The notes below the pieces were generated by a model. That model had not been told where the DNA came from. It saw only the letters and a list, made by a program, of their open reading frames with translations, and ran no database searches. From positions 186,001 to 250,000 of the forward strand of contig NZ_PJAR01000044.1 of assembly GCF_002836745.1 (NCBI RefSeq): a stretch of 64,000 nucleotides of DNA, in the 5' to 3' direction. Position numbers and translations under genes: made by a program. Numbering within the stretch: position 1 is the first letter of the stretch; every line of letters starts with the position of its first letter. Origin of the DNA: Glaciecola sp. 33A. Its GTDB lineage: Bacteria > Pseudomonadota > Gammaproteobacteria > Enterobacterales > Alteromonadaceae. Shown piece after piece: positions 47,647-56,152 of the stretch.

Positions 47647-48288
47647 TTGAAAAATTCATTTACACCTTATGCCATTTTTATTCTCAGCATGTTAAGTCTG
47701 CTGTTGCTGCTAAGTTTGTCGGGCTGTTCGATGATCAATCCCGCGGATACAGAGGCTAAAAACCCAACACCAAGAGCGCTTGGAAATGTTGAATATCATA
47801 CCAATCAATTGGCAAATGAGCTATTTGCTACCTTGAGACCTGACCGCAACTATCGCTTCGCGGTCGCTGGTTTTGTTCCTGTGGACACATTTAAATCCAA
47901 TCACAAACTTCAAGAACCGCTTATGCTACTTGGCCAACAGCTGGAGCAAGGCCTAATGACTGAAGCCGTGAAGCGTGGATTTGTTACTCAGGATTACAAA
48001 GCGGCAAATACCATCACCATTACGGAAAATTCTGACCGCATTTTGTCTCGTGATGTCGATAAGTTAACCGCAGTGCAACGCGTGGATTTCTTTATTACCG
48101 GCACAATCACACAGCAACAACAAGGCGCTGTGGTCAATGCCAGAATTATTAACGCAAGAAGTAAAAATGTGGTTGCCGCTGCAACAAAGTTCTTTCCAGG
48201 AGACATGTTTTGGGAAACAGAGCAAGTAACGACTCGCGGTGGAAAACTATACAGAATCGAAAATCAATCTAACGGAGCAGCCCTATGA
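47647..48288 (+). CDS. FlgO-family lipoprotein 1
   Basis: 213-residue lipoprotein (lipobox LSGC, Cys about 27, TTG start at 47647). The mature domain is FlgO-like: FAVAGFVPVDTFK, LGQQLEQGLMTEAVKRGF, ILSRDVDKL, DFFITGTITQQQQGAVVNARIIN. In Vibrio FlgO is an outer-membrane lipoprotein needed for the flagellar H-ring. Here no flagellar genes are near, so motility is uncertain. It overlaps the next gene by ATGA. It is the most diverged of the three paralogues. Confidence 0.85.
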   Translation: MKNSFTPYAIFILSMLSLLLLLSLSGCSMINPADTEAKNPTPRALGNVEYHTNQLANELFATLRPDRNYRFAVAGFVPVDTFKSNHKLQEPLMLLGQQLEQGLMTEAVKRGFVTQDYKAANTITITENSDRILSRDVDKLTAVQRVDFFITGTITQQQQGAVVNARIINARSKNVVAAATKFFPGDMFWETEQVTTRGGKLYRIENQSNGAAL

Positions 48289-49034
48289 AGCTTTTAATCA
48301 CCACTCTTGCACTTGTGACTCTATCAGGTTGTTCAGTGTTGCCAGACATTAGTCTTTTTCGCGGCAACACTAATAAAGATGTGACTGTATCTGAAACCCA
48401 AAACGGTATTATTAATATTCAAGGTATAGAAAATACATTAGTAGCTCAAGAGACTCAAGAACAAGGTATTGACGACTTTGGAGCGATTGTAAAACCCACG
48501 GTCTATTCTAGCGCGAATGGCGCTTACAAAAGCCGTCCGTTGGCTAAGAATATCGGTGATTATGTGCGTAATATGGCGCAAGACCTAGTATCAAATATGG
48601 AATACGTAACGGAACGCACTCCTGTGGCTGTGACGCATTTTTCATTAATTGACAGTGACCTAAAAGAAACCAACCTTTTGGGTTATCAAATTGCCGAATC
48701 GTTTGCTCATGAATTTCATAAATTTAGAATGCCTGTAGTGGAGTTTAAAGCGACCCAGTTTATTCGAGTTACTGATAGCGGTGATTTTGTATTATCACGT
48801 GATTTTCTTGACCTAACTAGCGCAACACCGATTCAGTATGTATTAACAGGCACAATGACTAAGCATCAGGGCGGTTACATCGTGAATGCAAAAATGCTGG
48901 GCATGGAGTCTAGCGTGATCGTGGCAAGTTCACAGATGTTCATTCCATTTTATGTTGTTGACGCCTTGATACCAAGTGAATCAAGTAAGGCGACTCAAAT
49001 TATTGATGGCGTTAGATTGATAAAAGGTGAGTAA
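48285..49034 (+). CDS. FlgO-family lipoprotein 2
   Basis: 249-residue paralogue of its neighbours. The signal ends in LSGC (Cys about 16). The FlgO domain covers about 95-235: VAVTHFSLIDSDLKETNLLGYQ, RVTDSGDFVLSRDFLDL, and YVLTGTMTKHQGGYIVNAK. It starts within the stop of gene 1 (ATGA), and its stop is one base before the start of gene 3. The N-terminal linker (about 17-90) is long and hydrophilic, as expected for a lipoprotein reaching across the periplasm. Confidence 0.86.
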   Translation: MKLLITTLALVTLSGCSVLPDISLFRGNTNKDVTVSETQNGIINIQGIENTLVAQETQEQGIDDFGAIVKPTVYSSANGAYKSRPLAKNIGDYVRNMAQDLVSNMEYVTERTPVAVTHFSLIDSDLKETNLLGYQIAESFAHEFHKFRMPVVEFKATQFIRVTDSGDFVLSRDFLDLTSATPIQYVLTGTMTKHQGGYIVNAKMLGMESSVIVASSQMFIPFYVVDALIPSESSKATQIIDGVRLIKGE

Positions 49035-49035
49035 T

Positions 49036-49812
49036 ATGACTATCAATAAAAAATTGATTCTAGCAGCAGCGAGTATTGTGTTCTTAAATGGTTGTGCTGT
49101 GAGTAAAATGCTAATGGCGGGTTATACGCCACCGCGAACTATCGCTGATCTTTTGCTTGAACAAGAGGGAGGTGAACTGCAATTAAAAGACGATATGCTG
49201 TCCAAAGGACGTTTGGGTATTTCACTCGAAAATTATAATGGGGATGCCGGATCATCAATGAACAATGGTATAATAGACGATATGGGTAAAGCAGATTATA
49301 TGCAGCCATGGCAGGCACCTTCTACGTTGTTTCGCCCTAGTTTTTCGCACAAGTCACTTGCAGATTATGCAGGTCAACTATCCATGCAATTATTGCGCAA
49401 TAGCGCCGGCATGAAAAAAGATGACTTAATTGGCGTCGCTTCATTTGTGCGTTTAGACAGAAGTTTACAACAAACCAATATTTTGGGTAACCAACTTGCT
49501 GAATACTTTATATCGGAAATGCAGAAATTTGGTTTAGCGGTGGTTGATTTTAAGATGACAAGTACAGTTAATATTACGCAACGCGGCGATTTTGTATTTT
49601 CGCGAGATTCACTCGCACTCGCCAAAAACATGAAAATGGACCATATGTTGTCAGGTACTATGATTGATAAGTCAAAAGGAGTTCAGATAAATGCCCGGAT
49701 TATCGCAATTGAGAATGGACGCGTCGTAGCTAGTGCGTCAGTGCTAATTCCGCACTTTATTGCACAAAGCCTGCGTCCCGACCATATTACACGACTACCT
49801 GCGACGGATTAA
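49036..49812 (+). CDS. FlgO-family lipoprotein 3
   Basis: Third tandem paralogue, 258 residues from ATG 49036, which has GGTGAG 6 bases upstream; a GTG at 49027 would add three residues. Lipobox LNGC (Cys about 20). The FlgO domain (about 130-250) shows IGVASFVRLDRSLQQTNILGNQ, ITQRGDFVFSRDSLAL and HMLSGTMIDKSKGVQINARI, closest to gene 2. Its 3' end overlaps convergent mnmC by 18 bases. Confidence 0.86.
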   Translation: MTINKKLILAAASIVFLNGCAVSKMLMAGYTPPRTIADLLLEQEGGELQLKDDMLSKGRLGISLENYNGDAGSSMNNGIIDDMGKADYMQPWQAPSTLFRPSFSHKSLADYAGQLSMQLLRNSAGMKKDDLIGVASFVRLDRSLQQTNILGNQLAEYFISEMQKFGLAVVDFKMTSTVNITQRGDFVFSRDSLALAKNMKMDHMLSGTMIDKSKGVQINARIIAIENGRVVASASVLIPHFIAQSLRPDHITRLPATD

Positions 49813-51909
49813 ATCCCGCACTACAAAGCGGTTAGGATTAATTGCATTGAGCAATCGATTATCTAGCGGCAACGGCGCTGAACACAGCTGACTTACCAGT
49901 ATTTCAGCCATTAGTGGGGCGGTTGTTAAGCCCCTTGAACCTAAGCCTGTGAGTAAGTAAACGTTAGACTGTACCGAAGGGATTGGATAGTAATCATCGG
50001 CTTTTGCTTTATATAGTTCGCCTAATTCGGTCTTTTGTTTTTCAATTAGCGGAAAAGCCCCAACTACGGGTAGATGATCAGGAAGGCTGCAGCGAATAGC
50101 GGCTCTGCCGCGTAAATCATTATCCGGTAAATCATGGCTTAAATTATCGTCACTGACCGCTTTATTTAATGCGAGCTTATTTGACCAAGAAGTATTATTT
50201 AAGGCTTGCTGGTGCATGCGTAAATTTAACTCACCTTCACTCTCTCTATACTCAGTATTCATATCATTTTTTACATAAGTTGAGCCCATTGCATGGTGCT
50301 CATTATGTGCGGGCGTCATATAACCCTTGTGACATAAAACGGTACTGAGGCCCGACAAACTTGTGTTGGTTGGAACACGTTCTACTTGTCCGCGAGTCAT
50401 ACGAAATGGCAAATCCAGACCGCTTAATAGATGTGATTCGGCTCCGCAAGCAAGTACAACAACATCTGCTGTTGTATCTACAGTAGCCTCAGAGTTATCT
50501 TCAAGGTGCTTAAATATCAGTTGCTTCTCCAGTTGGCTCTCAGTTTCCACGATACTGACGAGTCGATGCTGCAGGTAAAGGTTAAAATCACCTTTACCTG
50601 CAGCATCGATGCACGCACTCACTAAATCCGGTGGTGATAACCATCCGCCTAATGGCAAATACAAGCTGGGGCTAGTAATGGGTAAATTAGCAATGCTTGA
50701 GGCTTGCTCTGGTTCGACCCAATCGACAAGGGATTGAGGCCAAGTCTGTTTGCGCATCATATTTTGATAACGTGCAGTCACACTATCACTGAAGCATAAC
50801 TGCAAAACCCCGCACCATTGATGTCCAAAGCAATAGCCTTCTAACAATAACTGGTCGTAAAACTGACGAGCATATAAAAAGCTATGGGCATGAATTTGAC
50901 TGGCAATGCCGGCTTCAGCATTAAGTTGCGGGTAAAAACCGCCTTGTTCATTCCCTGAAGCGCCTTGGGCTAGGGTTTTGTCAGCACAAAATAAACTCAC
51001 TTTTTTGCCGGCTCTAATGAGTTTTAAGGCACAAATAGCAGCAGCGATACCACCGCCAATGATGGCAACATGTTGTTGTTTTAAGGATTCAGTGCCGGCT
51101 GTTGGCGGGTGGCGATGGAATACGGGCGTTTGTCTTGGAGTAACTTGCTCGTTCTTTTCAAGCGTTAAACTACCAACTAGCATTTCCGGTTTGGTGGCAA
51201 GCCCTTTGCGTTTTTGTAAAGCAAAACCAACATCTTTGAAGCCTTGTTTGACAATCTCTGTAGTGGCTAATGTCGCAAAAGTCGCCTCGTTTCTACTCAA
51301 TCGCTTAATTTGTTTAAAAAAAGAAGGTTGCCACATCGATTCGTTATTACTAGGGGCAAAGTCATCTAAAAACCACGCATCAATACGACCTTCTTGGTGT
51401 GCATGGGCATGCGTAAATCCTTCAGTGGCATCACCTAACCATAAATCTAAGACAACTTGATTAGCAAACAAGTGGATCCGATGCAAGCCAGATAACGGCA
51501 TAGGGTAAAGGGCGACCAATGACTCACTTAATGTTGCTAGTTCAGGCCATAACGCCAACGTTGTTTTTAAATCTGCCTTGGTTAAAGGGTATTTCTCAGT
51601 GCTAAAAAAATACAGTTGGCTTAGTTGCGACGCGGGATGGTTTTTTCTAAATGTGATGAACTGTTGCGCGGCAACTAGAAAATTGAGCCCTGCACCAAAA
51701 CCGGTTTCACCGATGTGAAAGCTAGGAAGAGAAGAAGCAGTCCAACGTTCGTTTAGTTTGTTGCTTTCTATAAATACGTGCTGAGTTTCTTGGGTACCGT
51801 TTTTACCCGAAAAGCAGACGTCGTTTATTTTACTAGGGGCCGAGGCTCCTTTCTTGTTAACAGCAATGTTGGCATTGGATATTTTCAAAAAATACTTCTC
51901 ACTCGTCAA
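49795..51909 (-). CDS. mnmC: Bifunctional tRNA mnm5s2U34 biosynthesis protein MnmC
   Basis: Fused enzyme for the last steps of wobble uridine modification. The N-terminal methyltransferase half (about 1-245) has GETGFGAGLNFL (about 66-77, SAM binding) and DAWFLDDFAPSNNESMW. The C-terminal FAD-dependent half (about 270-704) has the dinucleotide fold HVAIIGGGIAAAICAL and a late GLGSRGLTTAPLMAE. At 704 residues it is a little longer than E. coli MnmC (668). It lies upstream of and divergent from fabB, as in E. coli, with an unusually long 500-base gap. Confidence 0.95.
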   Translation of the reverse strand: MTSEKYFLKISNANIAVNKKGASAPSKINDVCFSGKNGTQETQHVFIESNKLNERWTASSLPSFHIGETGFGAGLNFLVAAQQFITFRKNHPASQLSQLYFFSTEKYPLTKADLKTTLALWPELATLSESLVALYPMPLSGLHRIHLFANQVVLDLWLGDATEGFTHAHAHQEGRIDAWFLDDFAPSNNESMWQPSFFKQIKRLSRNEATFATLATTEIVKQGFKDVGFALQKRKGLATKPEMLVGSLTLEKNEQVTPRQTPVFHRHPPTAGTESLKQQHVAIIGGGIAAAICALKLIRAGKKVSLFCADKTLAQGASGNEQGGFYPQLNAEAGIASQIHAHSFLYARQFYDQLLLEGYCFGHQWCGVLQLCFSDSVTARYQNMMRKQTWPQSLVDWVEPEQASSIANLPITSPSLYLPLGGWLSPPDLVSACIDAAGKGDFNLYLQHRLVSIVETESQLEKQLIFKHLEDNSEATVDTTADVVVLACGAESHLLSGLDLPFRMTRGQVERVPTNTSLSGLSTVLCHKGYMTPAHNEHHAMGSTYVKNDMNTEYRESEGELNLRMHQQALNNTSWSNKLALNKAVSDDNLSHDLPDNDLRGRAAIRCSLPDHLPVVGAFPLIEKQKTELGELYKAKADDYYPIPSVQSNVYLLTGLGSRGLTTAPLMAEILVSQLCSAPLPLDNRLLNAINPNRFVVRDLIRRR

Positions 51910-52412
51910 ATAGAACGGATAGGTTGGTGTTAGATAACGTTAAATTGAATAAATTTCGTTCTTAATTCAGTAAGTCCACCTTTAACTTTCCATATGAATT
52001 GCAGGTGTATCCTCGGCGTAGTCAAGCATTAAGAGTATACCATGTCAAAACTTCCTGACACAGTCATGCAGACGACTTAAACCAGCAAAGACGGCACGCC
52101 ATAAACAGGTTACACTGACTGATGAAGATAATGTTATCGGCTCGTCGCTAGGGCCGTTGTAGCATATGTGACCCTTTTATTTAAGCGATGTTAGTCGAAG
52201 GAGCACCGGAAGTTGTAAATATCGGACCAGTTTAGCCACTAAAACCGTTACTATAGCTGACAAAGTAGTGACTACGCTAAATCAAAGTTTACAGATTAAC
52301 GTCTTCACAGCACAACAAGGCGCGCGAGTTGATTTTAGATGCAGGCTTGCGAAAACTTGCACCGCGCAGTATAAAAATAATAATGAGTTTGCAACAATAA
52401 ATTAGGTGAAAA
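51910..52412. other. Divergent mnmC-fabB intergenic region
   Basis: About 500 bases with no supported gene. The fabB-proximal part holds a FadR-like site and a candidate -10 (TACTAT, 52249-52254). The mnmC-proximal part has nothing clear. Confidence 0.5.
52216..52232 (+). promoter_or_regulatory. fabB: FadR-like activator site upstream of fabB
   Basis: TAAATATCGGACCAGTT has an intact right half (GGACCAGTT) of the FadR site and resembles the activator site of E. coli fabA, which contains ATCGGAC. Its centre lies near -37 from the start expected for the TACTAT -10 at 52249, close to the -40 position used for FadR activation of fabA/fabB in E. coli. The left half is poor. Confidence 0.45.
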
Positions 52413-53627
52413 ATGAGAAGAGCAGTGATTACTGGCCTTGGCATCGTATCGAGCATAGGCAATAACAAACAAGAAGTGACCGATTCATTAAGAGCTGGTC
52501 GTTCGGGTATTACCTTTTCCCAACAGTTCGCTGATATGGGGCTTCGTAGCCAAGTTTGGGGAGACCTTAAAATAGATTTGTCCGAGCACATTGACCGTAA
52601 AGCTCTGCGCTTCATGGGCGACGCTGCAAGCTATGCGTATATAGCGATGAAGCAAGCGATAGAAGATGCCGGATTGACAGAAGAGCAGTATTCCGATGAA
52701 CGAGTGGGTATCATTGCCGGTTCTGGTGGAGCATCTTCTGAAAATCAAGTGATATCAGCAGATATCTTGCGTGAGAAAAGTGTAAAACGCATTGGCCCTT
52801 ACATGGTAACTCGTTGCATGGGCAGCACAGTTTCAGCTTGTTTGGCAACTCCCTTTAAGATCAAAGGCGTGAACTACAGTATTTCTTCTGCCTGTGCAAC
52901 AAGTGCACATTGTATTGGTAATGCGCTAGAAATGATTCAGTTAGGCAAGCAAGACATGGTTTTTGCGGGTGGTGGAGAAGAATTGCATTGGGCTCTATCA
53001 AGCCAGTTTGACGCAATGGGTGCGCTATCAACTAAATATAATGATGATCCAACAAAGGCATCGCGAACATACGACGCTGAGCGCGATGGTTTTGTCAGTT
53101 CTGGTGGCGGTGGTATGGTCGTTGTGGAAGAGTTAGAGCATGCATTGGCGCGCGGTGCAAAGATATATGCTGAAGTTGTAGGCTACGGTGCTACATCTGA
53201 CGGTCATGATATGGTTGCACCATCCGGTGAGGGTGCTGTTAGATGCATGAAACAAGCATTGCAAGGCATTGACCAACCAGTAGATTATTTGAATACTCAC
53301 GGCACATCGACACCCGTTGGAGATGTAAAAGAGTTAGAAGCAATTCAGACCTTGTTTGGCGAAAATAGTCCGCCGATGAGTGCAACAAAATCACTCACCG
53401 GTCATGCATTAGGGGCTGCGGGTGTAAACGAAGCTATTTATAGTATGCTGATGATGGAAAACGACTTTATCGCACCTTCAATTAACATTGAAAACTTAGA
53501 CGAAGCTGCAAAAGGGTTGGACATTGTGACCCAAACTAGGGAAGCAAAGTTAGAGCTTGTTATGTCTAATAGCTTTGGTTTTGGTGGCACTAATGCTACC
53601 TTGGTATTTAGAAAATATCACGCTTAA
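52413..53627 (+). CDS. fabB: Beta-ketoacyl-ACP synthase I (FabB)
   Basis: Condensing enzyme for fatty acid elongation, required for unsaturated fatty acids. The 404-residue protein has the active-site Cys in [13 protein letters not shown] (about 163), and the His pair in [11 protein letters not shown] (about 298) and [12 protein letters not shown] (about 333). The start [16 protein letters not shown] is the family start. E. coli FabB is 406 residues. It is probably FadR-activated. A near-perfect terminator lies downstream. Confidence 0.97.
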   Translation: MRRAVITGLGIVSSIGNNKQEVTDSLRAGRSGITFSQQFADMGLRSQVWGDLKIDLSEHIDRKALRFMGDAASYAYIAMKQAIEDAGLTEEQYSDERVGIIAGSGGASSENQVISADILREKSVKRIGPYMVTRCMGSTVSACLATPFKIKGVNYSISSACATSAHCIGNALEMIQLGKQDMVFAGGGEELHWALSSQFDAMGALSTKYNDDPTKASRTYDAERDGFVSSGGGGMVVVEELEHALARGAKIYAEVVGYGATSDGHDMVAPSGEGAVRCMKQALQGIDQPVDYLNTHGTSTPVGDVKELEAIQTLFGENSPPMSATKSLTGHALGAAGVNEAIYSMLMMENDFIAPSINIENLDEAAKGLDIVTQTREAKLELVMSNSFGFGGTNATLVFRKYHA

Positions 53628-53675
53628 CTGCCTTTTAGCCTGCTCGCACACTTTGGGCATGTTTAAACAATGAAT

Positions 53676-53707
53676 AAAAAAACCATTCAATATTGAATGG
53701 TTTTTTT
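53676..53707 (+). terminator. Rho-independent terminator after fabB
   Basis: Palindromic CCATTCAATATTGAATGG (53683-53700) is flanked by A and T runs (AAAAAA/TTTTTTT). The symmetrical A/T tracts could also work on the minus strand. It lies about 50 bases after the fabB stop. Confidence 0.92.
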
Positions 53708-53783
53708 ATATCATTTTTAGTTGGCAATTTTTACCAACCGTAAGCATTATTTTTATTAATGTATAAAGCATGGAGAATAGTAA

Positions 53784-54932
53784 TTGAAGATCTTGTACGA
53801 TACAGCAATGCCCTATGCCGATGCTTTTTATTCCAGCTTAGGCGAAGCAAAAGCGTTTGAATCAGGCAGCTTAACGTCCGAAATGCTGGTTGATATTGAT
53901 GCCTTATTTGTGCGTTCAACAACCAAAGTGGATGCTGAATTATTACAAAAAGCCAATAAATTAACATTTGTCGCGACCGCAACAGCAGGTTTCAATCACC
54001 TAGATATTGATTATCTAGAGCAAAATAATGTGAAATGGTATGCGGCGGGTGGTTGCAACGCGACGGCCGTAGCGGAGTATGTAATGAGCGCTATTTTTCA
54101 GCTTGCGTCTGAAGATAAATTCGATCCGTTTATTAAAAAAGTAGCTATTATTGGGGCCGGAAATGTAGGAACAGCGCTAGCTGATATCTTAAAGGGCTTG
54201 CAGATAAACTGTGTTTTGTGTGATCCACCTTTACAAAAAACGGGTGACCAAAGGTCATTTATAAATTTTGAAGCTGCAATGCAGGCCGATATTATTTGCT
54301 TGCACACCCCACTTGTAACGAAAGGTGATTTTTCTACCTTGCATATGTTCGGTAATGACGAATTATTAACGCTATCTGCGCATCAATATCTTATTAATGC
54401 TTGTCGAGGTGAAGTCATTGATAATGACGCGTTGTTAAGCTGTTTTGAAATGGGTAAAAAATTAAATGTTGTCCTCGATGTGTGGGAAAATGAACCCTTA
54501 ATCAAACATGAATTAATCCCTCATGTTCGCATAGCAACAGCGCATATTGCTGGGCATACCTTGGAAGGTAAAGCGAGAGGGACATCAATGGTTTATGACG
54601 CATTTTGTCGTCACGTCAATAAACAAAATGTGCTTAAACTAGAACAATTCCTACCTGATTTCAAAAAGAACCTGTGCGTGGATCCATCATTTTCAACTTT
54701 TAAACAATTATTTCAGATGGTTAAGTATATGTATGACATCAAAAAGGATGATGGTATTTTCCGCGCTCGCATGGCAAAATCAGAGGCGTTTGCTGACATT
54801 CGAAAACATTATCCAATGAGACGAGAATTTAGCGCAGCACAGACTGAGTTTACTGCTGGTATAGGACAAAAAAAGAATAACAAGAACGTGGCACAAATAG
54901 CTGCGTCAATAGGGTTTAAAATAGCCAACTAA
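53784..54932 (+). CDS. pdxB: Erythronate-4-phosphate dehydrogenase (PdxB)
   Basis: NAD-dependent step of the DXP-dependent pyridoxal phosphate pathway. The 382-residue protein has VRSTTKVD, the glycine-rich NAD fold VAIIGAGNVGTALADIL (about 115-131), CRGEVIDNDALL, and catalytic His in TAHIAGHTLEGKARGT. A C-terminal dimerisation domain is present. The start is a TTG at 53784 (MKILYDTAMPYADAF), preceded by GGAGA; no ATG fits. It is followed by an asd-family gene, as pdxB-usg in E. coli. Confidence 0.96.
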   Translation: MKILYDTAMPYADAFYSSLGEAKAFESGSLTSEMLVDIDALFVRSTTKVDAELLQKANKLTFVATATAGFNHLDIDYLEQNNVKWYAAGGCNATAVAEYVMSAIFQLASEDKFDPFIKKVAIIGAGNVGTALADILKGLQINCVLCDPPLQKTGDQRSFINFEAAMQADIICLHTPLVTKGDFSTLHMFGNDELLTLSAHQYLINACRGEVIDNDALLSCFEMGKKLNVVLDVWENEPLIKHELIPHVRIATAHIAGHTLEGKARGTSMVYDAFCRHVNKQNVLKLEQFLPDFKKNLCVDPSFSTFKQLFQMVKYMYDIKKDDGIFRARMAKSEAFADIRKHYPMRREFSAAQTEFTAGIGQKKNNKNVAQIAASIGFKIAN

Positions 54933-54980
54933 CGATACTCGTTTAATCTAGTCATAATTTTATTTTGGAGATATTTACTC

Positions 54981-55997
54981 ATGCCGCAAGCGTTCGACGT
55001 TGCTGTTTTAGGTGCCACCGGTTTAGTTGGTCAAATAATGATAGAGCTGTTGGAAGAACGAAATTTTCCTATCAATAAACTATATCCGCTTGCTAGCGAA
55101 CGTTCAGCAGGTGGTAGCATTAAATTTAAAGGCGAAAAAATAACGGTTTTAAATGCTGATGAATTTGATTGGTCAACAGTTCAATTCGGATTTTTTTCTG
55201 CTGGAGGTAGTGTTTCTGCAAAATACGCGCCTATAGCCGCTGAAGCAGGTTGTGTTGTTATCGACAATACTTCTGAGTTTCGCTACGAAGCCGACATTCC
55301 GCTAGTTGTGCCAGAAGTCAATCCACATGCTCTAGCTGACTTTAGAAATCGAAATATTATCGCTAACCCTAACTGTTCAACTATTCAAATGATGGTTGCA
55401 TTAAAACCGATCCATGATGCAGTTGGTATAGAGCGTATTAACGTGTGTACATATCAATCTGTTTCCGGTGCGGGAAAAAGTGCCATGGAAGCGTTGGCTA
55501 AACAAACTGCAGAGTTGTTAAATGCAAAAGCCATTACGGGAGACGACTTTTCCCGTCAAATCGCGTTTAATGTTATTCCGCAAATTGATGTTTTTTTAGA
55601 TAATGGCTACACCAAAGAAGAAATGAAAATGGTGTGGGAAACGCAAAAAATTATGGGTGATGACAGTATCTTAGTCAATGCGACGGCTGTGCGAGTGCCT
55701 GTATTTTATGGCCATGGTGAAGCTATTCATATTGAAACACGTCAACAAATTGATGCTGAAGCAGTGAAAGACTTACTGCGCAATGCGCCGGGTGTCACAT
55801 TGTATGACAAACCTGAAGATTTTCCGACTCAAGTTTCATCAGCAAGTGGCAATGATTCAGTGCACGTGGGCCGGGTTAGAAATGATATTTCCCATTCACA
55901 TGGAATTAATCTTTGGGTTGTCTCTGACAACATTAGAAAAGGTGCTGCGACTAACAGTGTGCAGATAGCAGAGACATTAATTAGGGATTATCTGTAA
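54981..55997 (+). CDS. asd: Aspartate-semialdehyde dehydrogenase family protein
   Basis: 338-residue enzyme converting aspartyl-4-phosphate to aspartate semialdehyde for lysine, threonine, methionine and peptidoglycan precursors. The NADP fold VLGATGLVGQIMIELL (about 9-24), the active-site Cys in NPNCSTIQM (about 134) and a catalytic His in the GHGEAIHIE region (about 246-254) are retained. This matters because E. coli Usg, the homologue beside pdxB, is considered inactive. Retention of Cys and His favours a functional Asd here. The ATG follows TGGAGATAT. The fimV gene follows after 150 bases. Confidence 0.92.
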   Translation: MPQAFDVAVLGATGLVGQIMIELLEERNFPINKLYPLASERSAGGSIKFKGEKITVLNADEFDWSTVQFGFFSAGGSVSAKYAPIAAEAGCVVIDNTSEFRYEADIPLVVPEVNPHALADFRNRNIIANPNCSTIQMMVALKPIHDAVGIERINVCTYQSVSGAGKSAMEALAKQTAELLNAKAITGDDFSRQIAFNVIPQIDVFLDNGYTKEEMKMVWETQKIMGDDSILVNATAVRVPVFYGHGEAIHIETRQQIDAEAVKDLLRNAPGVTLYDKPEDFPTQVSSASGNDSVHVGRVRNDISHSHGINLWVVSDNIRKGAATNSVQIAETLIRDYL

Positions 55998-56152
55998 ATT
56001 TAAGTAATTAGATGCCGATAGGTTATTGTGGTTATATCAATAGTTAATCGTGTTATTGGTACAATAATTTTCTTTGTCAGTTACTGAGTAGTATTTATTA
56101 ACTGGACGCATTTGGTATACCAGCCTTAATTTGGAGAGTGGAAACAATTACT

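Noticed and set aside
50978-51460. 160-codon plus-strand frame inside mnmC
   Set aside because: Antisense shadow of a well-conserved gene.
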